Below are positions 44,467-54,516 of a stretch of DNA of 64,000 nt, in pieces (position 1 is the first letter of the stretch; the number at the start of each line of letters is the position of its first letter). The stretch comes from Chlorops oryzae (taxonomy: Eukaryota > Arthropoda > Insecta > Diptera > Chloropidae). Location of the stretch: assembly GCA_020466095.1 (NCBI GenBank), contig CM035806.1, positions 126,660,393 through 126,724,392 of the forward strand, in the 5' to 3' direction. The position numbers were made by a program, and so were the translations under genes. Under the pieces are notes generated by a model, which was not told the DNA's origin, made no database searches, and saw only the letters and a program-made list of their open reading frames with translations.

Positions 44467-45480
44467 GCCTGGGAACGTCATATACGTTGCCAATAAACAA
44501 ATAAAAGGCAAGCAGAAGCCTCTTTATAAAAAAGAAACTGTCGCAGCAGATAATACAGTCACTATAACAACAGAAACCGGGAAAAAAAATTCATAAATCC
44601 CATATCAAGAATTGAATGAAAATATATTTGCGAATATCTTTTCATTTAACTTTTTATTGTCTCTAAATAATAAAGGGCAACCAACCTTATCAAATTTCTT
44701 ACAAAAAAAAAGAACGAAAAAGAAGCATACGAAGATCACATTTCATGAACAAAAGCATTTTTTTTTTTCTTGTTAGTCTGTTCATTCTCTTACCGAAAAA
44801 TATGTGTTTTTTTTTCTCTCAGTCCAAACACACGAAAAATTCTGTGCCTTATTTGATTTCATACCAAAGAATTAAAACAAAATTCTTTTCTTTAAATAAA
44901 AGAGAATAAAAAAAAGTATTAAAAAATAAAAAAGAAAATGCTTTTAATCATTTTCATTTCGCATCTTACAATCAACATTTCCATTTATTTCGTTCATCTT
45001 TTTAACTCTATGTTCGGTGGCCCTACAAATTAAGTAGCTAATAACAAGTACGAGGGCAATGATAAGGTGGAATTTCGACAAGTCGTCATGGCAATAACTA
45101 ACACATCCCTAACCGGAGATTGCAAAATGAGCCTTGTCGATCCTGGGAGTGCTGCCGTGCCTTAGTAGGCGCTACCGCCAAACCGGATTATCCGGCCCTC
45201 CCATCTTGCAAACCAGCGGACACCTTATCATTATAAGAAAAAAGAGGGGAGCTTTAGTTAAATATTTGCACAAAAACAGGAAATTCCTGTTCACAATGAT
45301 GTAAAGGATTCAAAGAAATCTCAAATCATACAACAATGACACCCAAAAATGGGATATACAAATTGCATAAGCAAAATGCTAAAATAGAAATTAAGAAAGC
45401 CCAAAACTGGGATATGCAAATTAAATACTAACATAGAAGTTAAGGAACCCCGAAATCGGGCTATATAAAATAAGGGAAAA
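44467..45480 (+). other. Non-coding gap between pol remnant and env
   Basis: AT-rich with poly-A and poly-T tracts. AATGATAAGGTG (45058-45069) is mirrored by CACCTTATCATT (45222-45233), enclosing a GC-richer stretch. It may be a small insertion or structured RNA; I see no target duplication. Confidence 0.4.
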
Positions 45481-45661
45481 TCCAAAAATTTTTTGTCGTA
45501 AATACACTAAAATAATATCTTCATTTTATCTCTTCATACTTAGCCTAGGTTGGCTGGTAGCCACCACTTTTGGACTTTACGTCTACCACTATGAAGCTCC
45601 TATCGTAACGATCAGCTCAGGAAATGGCTGGACTCTCAATGGTTACTTCAAGCTTGTCCAC

Positions 45662-47047
45662 GTGATACCTTTGCAGCCGTACCGTGATGCACTTGAACTC
45701 CTCTCTGATCTCAATTATGGCTCAGTAAGACACGAAGAACCAAAAGCTATCCTGGAGTTTCACATAAAACAGATACATCTACGCCTGGACGAACTCAGCG
45801 CTAAACACGCCAGAGCGACACGCTCTATAAATTGGATTGGTTCGGCATGGAAATGGGTAGCGGGCAACCCTGACGCTACTGATTGGGACATAATAATGAA
45901 AAGTCAGCAGGATGTGATCGAAAACAACAACCACCAGTATAAAATAAACGATGACCTTTTCACCAGGATGCAAGCAGTGATCACTAAAGTTAATGAAATG
46001 GCGACTCAATTCAACAGCATAAACAACGAAAGCCAAGAATACCACTTTGAACAAAATATTCTCGATAAAACGCTCATACTAAAGGAAGCAGTAAACGAAG
46101 TCGTACGGGGGTGTCAGATGGCGAAGAAGGGCATGGTCAACACGAACCTCCTAAGCAGCGAAGAGGTCAACCAAATCGTATCAGAGGTCGAAACACTGCC
46201 ATATCAAAACGAGGTCGAAGCAATCGAATATGGTCAGCCATCGATATTCACCAATGGCTCAACCTTATTGTACGTTCTGGCACTACCAAAAGTGAAAATG
46301 CAGCTATATCACCACCTAATCGTTAGGAGTACCATAAGGAATGGTATGCAAGTAGTAATTCCATATAAAAGGGTGCTCATGAGCCAACATGAGACGTACG
46401 GAATAACGGACAGCTGTCTTTCCATTGCGAATTCCACGATCTGCAGCGTAGACTCACTTCAGAAGATCCCGGAGAACGAGTGCCTGCCGCGAATATTAAA
46501 GGGAGGTCACGCAGAATGTCAACTTCGCAACAGCGCTGAAGAAGTCGTAGAGCTTATCAACGAAAATACAATATTCGTCACGAACTTCATGGGAAATTTA
46601 ACATCAAAAAACACCACGACCCCCTTGAAAGGCACTTATATCATTCAACTACAGAACGAACGAATATCTCTCAACAACAACTCATACTCCAGTGTCTCGA
46701 CCACTAGCCTCCAAGCGTTACCACCCATCCTGAGGAACGTAACAGCGAAGAGTATTCTAAGGGACCTAGGATACCTCAACGAGTTGACAACAAGGAACAT
46801 TAAGTATATATCTAACCTAACGCAAAAAATCGATTTTTCTCTATTGACAGGCAGCATTGATCTTCTACTCGTCGCACTTGCGGCTGGGGCTCTATGGCAA
46901 AGATTGAATAGGAAAGTAAACATCCCTAGGGTCCAAAGCGTCGAATCCGTTGAGACGGTCATATGCCATCGAATGAGCTGCGATCATCCGAGATTCCAGA
47001 CCGCCGCCTACGAATCCCGCATAGATCCACGGGACGCGGATCTTTAA
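45662..47047 (+). CDS. env: Errantivirus envelope (Env), open frame
   Basis: Envelope fusion-type glycoprotein of insect errantiviruses. The frame is open for 461 codons from 45662 and continues upstream to about 45490 with a hydrophobic stretch (FYLFILSLGWLV) that could be the signal peptide. Env of this group is normally made from a spliced RNA, so the true start may lie further 5'. About 50 residues in, a basic ATRS site is followed by a Trp/Gly-rich hydrophobic stretch, as at the cleavage and fusion region of this family. Several Asn-X-Thr/Ser sites and paired Cys follow. A transmembrane segment (DLLLVALAAGALW) precedes a tail of about 45 residues. The stop overlaps the polypurine tract. 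Open, although pol is deleted. Confidence 0.82.
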   Translation: MIPLQPYRDALELLSDLNYGSVRHEEPKAILEFHIKQIHLRLDELSAKHARATRSINWIGSAWKWVAGNPDATDWDIIMKSQQDVIENNNHQYKINDDLFTRMQAVITKVNEMATQFNSINNESQEYHFEQNILDKTLILKEAVNEVVRGCQMAKKGMVNTNLLSSEEVNQIVSEVETLPYQNEVEAIEYGQPSIFTNGSTLLYVLALPKVKMQLYHHLIVRSTIRNGMQVVIPYKRVLMSQHETYGITDSCLSIANSTICSVDSLQKIPENECLPRILKGGHAECQLRNSAEEVVELINENTIFVTNFMGNLTSKNTTTPLKGTYIIQLQNERISLNNNSYSSVSTTSLQALPPILRNVTAKSILRDLGYLNELTTRNIKYISNLTQKIDFSLLTGSIDLLLVALAAGALWQRLNRKVNIPRVQSVESVETVICHRMSCDHPRFQTAAYESRIDPRDADL

Positions 47048-47056
47048 AGGGGGAGG
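47046..47056 (+). promoter_or_regulatory. Polypurine tract
   Basis: AAAGGGGGAGG lies directly before the 3' LTR and would prime plus-strand synthesis. Confidence 0.85.
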
Positions 47057-47460
47057 AGTTAAGCACTTGGCTATGGTGTTACGCAACCATTCTCGCCAAC
47101 TTCTTTTTGATATTCACAATCAATTCCAATTCGGTCATTCACCGCTATTGCACAACCGATTCGATCACGTTGCACCTTCCTAAAATTCAAGTGCATGCAC
47201 AACGTGATTGCTGAGCCTGCGTTTGATTACTTGCACGCGCATCCGGGAGCCGTGGGAAACGCCGACGCAGCAACATTAGGTTAAGTTAGCTCTTAAGTTT
47301 GACTTTATATGTTATTCAGTCTAATTCCAGGAGCCGTCAATACCGGTCAAATAAATTATAACGTTCATATAAATTGTTGTTAAATTCTTTTAGTGGAAGC
47401 GGACTAGTTGGGTCCGCTGAAAATATTTTTTTAAAAGGATCCATAGTAGATCCTTTAACT
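47057..47460 (+). repeat. 3' LTR of errantivirus
   Basis: 404 bp; one visible difference from the 5' LTR (47434 A against 42064 T). Followed by the TGTA duplication. Confidence 0.95.
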
Positions 47461-47810
47461 TGTATTTTGTAATTTGTATTTTAAATACAACCACTTGAGA
47501 TACTGTATTTTGTATTTTATATTTCAAATACATCCCTTGAAAGTATTTTGTATTTTATATTTTAAATACCTGACAAAGATTATTTTGTAATTGGTATTTC
47601 AATTACAGCAAACCATGTATTTTGCCCATCCCTGTAAGCAACTTAATTCTGGGCCCCACTTTTTGAAATCGATTAAAAAAACGAAATTTATACAATCTCA
47701 CTAAACCAAGTATGAGGCGTTGCAAAATTCACTGAGTACTTTCAGAAAAAGCAGTCACATTTTTGTGCACACACGATGATCTCAAAAATGTGTCACAGTG
47801 TAATTTATTG

Positions 47811-48112
47811 TGCCATACAAAATGTATATAGAAATGATCAGCGTCACCAGGAGATTCGATTTAGACATGTCCGTCTGTCTGTCTGTCTGTCTGTATACAG
47901 TTATCTTATCGAAGGAGTTGAGCTATCTTGACAAATTTTGGTATGCGTGCTCACGGCGACATGAGTAAGAACATATGGACCCGATCGGACCATTTTTAGG
48001 GGTACCTCCAGTACTAGGTTCTGTCACAAAAATCTCAAAACTGCCTCAAAATCGGACTTTTTTGAAATATTTTAATGAAACTTAGAATTTGAGCGTATAT
48101 TTAAGCCTCCGA
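47811..48112 (-). mobile_element. INE-1/DINE-1-like, copy C (partial)
   Basis: Inverse orientation. It shares ATGATCAGCGTCACCAGGAG, a (TCTG)n tract and TCCAGTACTAGG with the other copies and ends near CCTCCGATTA. Confidence 0.68.
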
Positions 48113-48259
48113 TTACTTACTTAGTAAGTAAGAACAAGTCTTGTTCTCTTTTGTGTTTGTTTTCGTAACAATTGGGGTCCCTTCTCACGTAAAAAAAATG
48201 AGCGTGTTACGAAAACATTTTTTTTGTGAATTTCGAGATGCTAGATTGATTAAATCTCA

Positions 48260-48749
48260 CACTGTGCTCCGTAGATATAGACATATATATGTATATATTC
48301 GTGATCAGGATCAAAAACTGAATCGATTTAGACATGTCCGTCTGCCTGTCTGTCCGTCCGTCTGTGGTCGGATCTCCTCCGAAACGGCTGGACCAACCAA
48401 GTCGAAATTTGGCACACATAAGTATATCGGGATCCGAGTATGATCCTAAGTAAAAATGGGAGACATCCGCCCACTGCCACGCCCACAAATGAATTTAATG
48501 TTTTTTCAGTAAAATGCTTGTATGCTTGTAATGCCCACAAATAATTAAACTTAACTTCCGAAGTAAAAGGCGTAGAAGCTTCAAATTCGCAACATAGGTT
48601 GACCAAGGCGAATGAAAGGTGTAGGAAAAAAAATGTATGTGGTCCGCCCACTCCCACGCCCACAAATGGAGATTTTTCGTAACATAGTGCGCCAATAATG
48701 TCGGGACGCTGGGTAATTCAAAGTCGGGCTTGACTTTCTTACTTGTTTC
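48260..48749 (-). mobile_element. INE-1-like, divergent subtype D
   Basis: It has GATCAGGATCAAAAACTGAA, GATTTAGACATGTCCGTCTG and two CCACTGCCACGCCCAC-type words, and ends in CTTACTTGTTT, the inverse of the start of copies A and E. It differs from A, B, C, E and F elsewhere, so it is a second subfamily. The left border is uncertain. Confidence 0.6.
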
Positions 48750-49608
48750 TACATGTGTTTGGTATAGGAAATTTACTTGCTGCTTTAGAGCGTAGAGCCC
48801 TTTAGCGCGCATGTAAGTTACATACCGGCACAAAAATATTCTACGGCAGCATTTTTGTCTGTATTTCTATGAAAATTTCTCTTTTAGTTGCATTCAACTT
48901 AGGTGCACATTCGCTTTAACAGCATCCTGTTTTTGGTTTTTGAAATAAAATTTCATAGTAAAATGTTCCTTTAACAGCCCTGTTGAAAATTTATCATTTG
49001 AATTTCAAACGCTTTCCTATCGACCTAAAATGCCTTTGCTTTATTAGAATTTTTCAAAAATTTTGATACAAAATTAATAAACCTGGTTTAAACTCTCATA
49101 GCGACTATCATTTGAAAGTTTAAACCATCAAAAAGTTTAAGCTACATAGGTTGAAGACGATAAACCTCAATTTTTTTTTCATTTCATTTTATTGCATTTT
49201 TTTTTTTTTCTAGTCAGTTATGAAAGAATTTTCATTTTATTACAAAAGTTAAATATGTTTTTTGTTAATAAAATTAATATTTGGACGGCGTTCTTTTAAG
49301 CGCCTTACAAGTGTTGTTAAAGACATTCTGATATGTTCCTCAATAATGCAACTAAAAAAATCGGGTGGGTGCGTATTTCGCGAAAGTGCATAAAATTGTC
49401 TGGAAAATAATTGAATGTAGCTAAGCAGAATATACTGTATTGCATTTTCGCTTGTGAAAAACGGTTGAAAACAACAAACAGCTGACAGCTTAAAATTTAT
49501 CACCATTAAGAATAAAAGTGCGCACTTATTAGTATAATTTTCTGCACAACAGCAGAACAATAATCTTCGATTGTGCATTTTTATGTTCAAAAACACAAAT
49601 GGAATGAA
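48750..49608. other. Intergenic, nothing recognised
   Basis: AT-rich. AAACCATCAAAAAGTTT-like short palindromes occur near 49115. No gene. Confidence 0.4.
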
Positions 49609-50480
49609 AAACAAGTAAGGGTGTTATAGTCAGGCGAGCCTGACAATAGAATACGCGACACATACACCATGTTCAAATAATTTTTAATATCAAGAGGTGT
49701 TTAAGACCATAAGGGGCCCCATATACCGACTTTTGTTAAATTTCTTTATGAAAACCGCACTTTTGCCACGCCCAATTTTCCAATTCTAATCGGAGGCTTA
49801 AATATATACGCTCAAATTCTAAATTTCATTGAAATATTTCGAAAAAGTCAGATTTTGGGGCATTTTTGAGATTTTTGTGACAGACCCTAGAACTGGAGGT
49901 ACCCTTAATAATGGACATATCAAAGAAATTTTTGGAAAGGACGTTAACGACTACAAAGAAAGCACAAGTGCGAATTTTCGTTCAAGACCCATTTGAAATT
50001 CGGGTGTAGGAGCCAATATTCGAAAAACGCCGTTCTGCCACGCCCACTTTTAAAATTTTTTTGAATCATATTACTTGCCTTTAAATATAATCAAATACCA
50101 AATTTCATCAAAATATCTTGAAAAACTCTGGTTTTAGAGCAAATTTTGTGATTTTCGTAATAGACCCTAGTACTGGAGGTACCCCTAAAAATGGTCCGAT
50201 CGGGTCCATTCTCGAACTAAGTCTTACTCATGTCCCCGTGAGCACGCATACCAAATTTTGTCAAGATAGCTGAACTCCTTCGATAAGAAAACTGTATACA
50301 GACAGACAGACGTACAGACAGACGGACGGACATGTATAAATCGAATCTCCTGGTGACGCTGATCATTATCCAATATATATATTTTGGCTACATTGTTGTC
50401 TTATTCCTCGACTGGTATCTGGGTGTTACACACCAACCACACAAACGCAATATACCCTCGACACAGAGTGTGTGGTCATA
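49609..50480 (+). mobile_element. INE-1/DINE-1-like, copy E (longest)
   Basis: It starts AACAAGTAAGGGTGTTATAG with the GTCAGGCGAGCCTGAC hairpin, has two CCACGCCCA blocks, a CAGACAGACAG tract near 50300, and ends with ATACCCTCGACACAGAGTGT. About 870 bp, non-coding. Confidence 0.72.
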
Positions 50481-50900
50481 AAATGTTTGGTCTTCACTGC
50501 ACAGATCTTGTGTACATATATTTTTCGATTAATAAAAACAATTTTTTTTTGCAAAAATCCTTGCTGCAAATTATATTTACTAACATTTATAAATATGTAC
50601 CATAATGAACTTCGTTCTTATCTGGTGTCCTATGACACAACTCAACTTGTTTTATTTTATTTTTTAAGTTAATGTGTATGAATTTCTTTTGAGAGCTTGA
50701 TAGGCCTTCAAGATCACAAAGAAGAATATTTTGCTCGAAAATTAGCATTTATTCGTATTAGCTTGACAGACATATTTTAGGTACAAATATTTAAAAATCA
50801 AAAATGAAACATAAATTTAAACCAAAATTGATTTTTGACATATGGAATTTATGAATATCCTTTGATATTTTCTTTATGATTCCTTCTCTTTTATGGCTTT
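50481..50900 (-). other. 3' flank of UPF0193-family gene
   Basis: AT-rich, no gene. On the minus strand an AATAAA signal lies at 50748-50753, about 150 bases past the stop of the next gene. Confidence 0.45.
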
Positions 50901-52090
50901 TTATTCTAAATAACGAAAACCTTCCTTTTGCAAAGCAATCTTCGATTCAATTGCTTTTATTTGTCGTAGTCGTTGTGCTACTTGCTCGCGAATTTCATCG
51001 CGGTACTTTTTACCTTCTCCGATTTCTTCCATTTCGGCCAACCATTCGGCACGATCGTTAATTTGATCCAATACTATTTGAATGAAAGAGAGAGAGTAGA
51101 AATCAAAATGATTATGATACGGTTCCGGAACTTACATTCGTTGATCATCATGTCCGGAGTTACATCTTCAAGTTGAGATCGGGGCCGACGTAACGGTTTC
51201 AAATTTGTATCGGGCAAACTGAAACCGCACATTTTCTCCTGCAATTGTTTTTTCGCCTTTTCGGATGGAACACGATCATCGGGCTTCGGACGATAGATTG
51301 TGTGCTCGTAGGCGCCACTAGCAATTATCTTATCGAGTGTCTTTCGTTTGGCATTGCGTGCACGCTTAAGAATTTCCAGAGCATTCTGATCCGGATCGCC
51401 AGAGGTATTGATGCGCGATGGCTTCGGCGTTGGCAATGGTTCTCCATTACGCACATGTGTATCAATTTGTTTGCGCATCATCATTGACATACGGGACTCC
51501 TTCATTAGCACTACAAAGGGCGAATGCATATGAACGTTGCACATATGGCACATGTCTTCAATAGTGTCATAACTCAAATTTTTTTTTTTTTCAAATTTCT
51601 GTTAAAACAAGGTATGTGTGTGTGCACAGGTCACCTGTCTACCTAATCGCACACGCGTATTTGCGTTTTTGTTATGTATTGAAAATCCGAGAATAAAAAA
51701 CGGTTTATATGTCAGTCCCTTCGTGATACAAATGCACAAGATCTACAAGACTGCATTCGGTTAATATGGGTTTTTTGAAAATTTGCTAATTTCGAGTTGT
51801 AACACTATTGAAGCACATGTGCGATATATACATGTGTACGTTCAGTGTCGCAGGGGTTATTTTACAATTTGACCATATATATTATGTACAAACATATGTA
51901 CGTGTATAATGTTACACTTACACTTTAATAGATCAGCGGTCTCCTTGCTGTATTCAACTTTATGGGAATCGAAAAAGCTACCCTGCGGTATACGTTCGCT
52001 CGGCCATATGCGTGGCTCATCGTCATTGACTCCCTTACTATATTGTGGTAGCAAATTGGAAAAACTGTTTTTGTTTGAGGACCTCGACAT
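50901..52090 (-). CDS. UPF0193 (C22orf23/EVG1-like) protein, three exons
   Basis: Conserved animal protein of unknown biochemical role, matched to the UPF0193 family (human C22orf23, EVG1). I read exons 52090-51922, 51510-51136 and 51073-50901 on the minus strand; they join in frame to 238 residues (human 217). The donors are both GTAAGT and both acceptors end in AG. The key family landmarks are the first exon junction, giving DLLKLLMKESRM, and the C-terminal EWLAEMEEIGEGKKYRDEI followed by a Gln/Arg/Lys-rich helix. Residues 1-50 are polar with no signal peptide or membrane segment. The long C-terminal region is predicted helical. The joined frame over the first junction is what identified the family; an unspliced reading of exon 2 looks longer but does not match. 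The Drosophila counterpart may be CG5280, from memory. Confidence 0.85.
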
Positions 52091-52455
52091 CTCGGCGGCT
52101 TAAAATAAATCTTTTCAAAAATAAAATCTTTTTCTATAAAACTTCTTTCGAAATATGTATTTCGTCTCCGAGTTTCGTTGTGAATTCCAAAATTTCGTTA
52201 GCTGCTTTGACTTAAAAAACTTTTTATTTGAATTGATGTGTTTGAATAATTTCAGCTTACTTAATGATTGCGATGATTGAAAACAATTCCCTGGCAACAC
52301 GCCACGTTTTTTTGGGCGTTAGCACATGTATGTATGTACATTAACAATCGTGATGAATGGTAAACAAACCGTTCATGGTTAAAAGGATATGAATTCGAAA
52401 TTTTCATTGTAGTTCGGGCAGTGTGAAGTGATTCATATTAACGATTCTATGTATA
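52091..52455. other. 5' flank of UPF0193-family gene
   Basis: It presumably contains the promoter and 5' UTR of the minus-strand gene. I see no clear TATA or initiator that I could defend. Confidence 0.35.
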
Positions 52456-53831
52456 GGGGAGAGGAGCCTAATACCGTACAGCGGCTAATTCCGTACAGGC
52501 GATTTCTAACAGAAATAATAGATAATCATGTGTTTTTATTTTTTTTAAATGTTCGTATAGTACTCTTTAGTACATGTCAGATGTTATTTCATCAGTCTTT
52601 GGAAAGTTTTTCGTGAGATTGCACGTGGTTTGTTTTTGCGGTCGTTGATATAACTTTTCATCGTCAGAAAATAAGCCGTTAGTAGATATTTTTATAGAAT
52701 TTTGGACCAAAGGTCTTTTTTTTAAGGATTTGAGACTGTAAGGAAGAAGATATTGACGGTTTTTATCAGAAGTATAGTTATTTTTATAACTATAAGGTTT
52801 TTAACCCCAAAACTCGATTTCGGGTAATTCCGTACAGGGTACGGTATTACCCGCTTTCATAAAAAAATTGGAGTCAGGAACGCAAGGTGCATCTGCAAGT
52901 GTGCTAGGTGGTGTACCGGATATATCCACATATATTGATCCCGATGACATACCAAGCATATCAAAAGGGAACATGAGTTCATCTCTAGAAGTGTCATTCA
53001 GTGATATTTCTAAACTGCCATGTCTTCCGGAAAATCATGAAACACAAAGAGCACGTGAAAAGAGAAGGACGCAACACTCAATTATACTCACTTCCAGTCC
53101 AATGAAGGCCTTATTAGAAGAAAAGGAGAAAAAAAGATTGATTAAAAGAGAAAAAGAATATGAAATTAAAAACAAAAAGAAAACAACAAAAGAAAATAAA
53201 TCGAAGAAACTTAAGATGTCCATATTAACCAAAAAGAAATCCACAACACAGTCGCAAGATATCGAGTTGTGCCCTATATGTGGTGAATTTGGAAAAAATA
53301 ATGAGCTATGGTACAGGTGTATCTCATGCGGAAACTGGACACATGTTATGTGCAGTGGGGAGATTTCTGCGGATGATACACCTGTCTATTCTGCAACTAA
53401 CTCCATGTATTTTCATTTAATAAGCTTTTGTATTTAATATTTTATTTCAAAACACTTGTTTGCTTCGGTTTTTGTCAGAATAAGCTTTTTAATTTGTTTT
53501 TTACTGAGAAAAAAAAAAAAAAACCTTAAAACTTATTCAAAATTGTTTTATTTCAAAAAGAAATCCTTACATTGCTTTTCAGATAAGAGTGTACGAAATT
53601 AAACTATCGTTGTACGGAATTACCCTCCACTGTCGGGTAATTCCGTACTTTGGGTCTTTTCAATTTATATGCTTTCAAAGCTTTTGTATGAGGCTTATCT
53701 TATTTTGCTTTTGTCACATAATAATTAAATAAATTTGGAATGATTTGAGCCAATACTCATTGTCCTAACTTTAATAGTTTCTAAGAGAATGACGGTTAAA
53801 GTTAGGTGTACGGTATATGCCTCTTCTCCCC
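52456..53831 (+). mobile_element. pogo-type element, internally deleted
   Basis: A 1376-bp element with imperfect inverted ends GGGGAGAGGAGCC and GCCTCTTCTCCCC continuing through TACCGTACA, flanked by TA (52454-52455, 53832-53833). The word CCGTACA or its inverse, mostly within TAATTCCGTACAG, recurs about six times near the ends. Only the tail of a transposase remains. Confidence 0.78.
52868..53437 (+). pseudogene. C-terminal tail of a pogo-like transposase
   Basis: An open frame of 189 codons without an ATG at its start; the first Met is at about residue 36. The N-terminal DNA-binding and DDE catalytic domains are missing. What remains is an acidic Ser-rich stretch, then TSSPMKALLEEKEKKR and a long Lys-rich region, and then a zinc-binding block CPICGEFGKNNELWYRC...C..W.H..C, a layout seen after the DDE domain in insect pogo/Tigger-type transposases. 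Its position inside a TIR pair with TA flanks supports this. It could alternatively be a small domesticated DNA-binding protein, but nothing indicates expression. Confidence 0.65.
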
Positions 53832-53926
53832 TAAGCATTAACTTAAGACTTTTTATTGATGAAAGGTAAAATACCGCCCAATGATATCTCCATATTAAAA
53901 TTCGTTAGTTTTAATATATGTACATA

Positions 53927-54099
53927 CAGTCGACTCTCGTTTATTCAAACCTGCGATAATTCGAATCTCTCTATAATTTAAAATGATCACGTGTTCCCTA
54001 CAAAATCTCTTTATACAGTCGACTCTCAATAATTCAAACTCTCGATAGTTCGTAATATTTTAAGAGTCCCACGAGTTTAGAATTAACGAGAGTCGACTG
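53927..54099. mobile_element. pogo-like MITE with internal end duplication
   Basis: The ends are CAGTCGACTCTCGTT and AACGAGAGTCGACTG, flanked by TA (53925-53926, 54100-54101). A second CAGTCGACTCTCAA lies inside at about 54016, so the left end is partly duplicated. Confidence 0.78.
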
Positions 54100-54101
54100 T
54101 A

Positions 54102-54507
54102 TGTACATACATATGTACATGCGACTGAAAGAAACCCAATTTTTATCATTCATTCTTTGACATGCGATACATAATCGGGCATGTGATTGGATTCCCTTTC
54201 CCCAAATTTTGGGGAAAGGGAATTTCGTTCCTCCAATATTTTGAAGAATGTATGGAATGTATTTTTAAAGAAATGACATTGTCGAAAACAAAAGAGCGGC
54301 TATACGATAAAGTTTTCGAATTAAAAAATTTCGAACATAATATTTAAATTCCCGAGTTTTTATTTCAATTTCCCGGGGAAATGAATTCCCGGGAATCCAA
54401 TCACACACCTGAATTAGGGTATTCCCTTAAAAGTGAAAAGGTATTGTATGGTGAAAAGACTGAAAAAGCGGAAAAGTGTAAAATTTTTAATAAAAACTTT
54501 CATTCTT
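54102..54507. other. Intergenic, nothing recognised
   Basis: AT-rich. A short GGAAAGGGAAT/ATTCCCTTTCC inverted pair flanks CCAAATTTTGG near 54190-54222. Confidence 0.4.
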
Positions 54508-54516
54508 GAACTATTT

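Larger units (their letters stand above)
41687..47460 (+). mobile_element. Errantivirus (env-bearing Gypsy), pol-deleted
   Basis: A 5774-bp LTR element with 404-bp LTRs, TGTA duplications (41683-41686, 47461-47464), a tRNA-Lys type primer site, gag, the end of pol, env, and a polypurine tract. Protease, reverse transcriptase and RNase H are absent between gag (to about 43890) and the integrase core. The LTRs differ at one position I can see (42064 T, 47434 A), so insertion is recent. A relationship to tephritid yoyo-like elements is possible but not shown. Confidence 0.9.
40546..47634. mobile_element. hAT-like element split by an errantivirus
   Basis: The ends are CAGGGCTGGGCAGTATTTC and ATGTATTTTGCCCATCCCTG. 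The flanks are TCAGCAAC (40538-40545) and TAAGCAAC (47635-47642), a 7/8 duplication of hAT length. Subterminal regions are packed with GTATTTGAAATAC-like words. Without the retroelement (41687-47460 plus one TGTA) it is about 1.3 kb. No transposase frame; non-autonomous. Confidence 0.75.

Noticed and set aside
51511..51577. Start of exon 2 of the UPF0193 gene at the ATG at 51577
   Set aside because: Splicing to the AG before 51510 gives the conserved LLKLLMKES junction; the upstream codons are intron.
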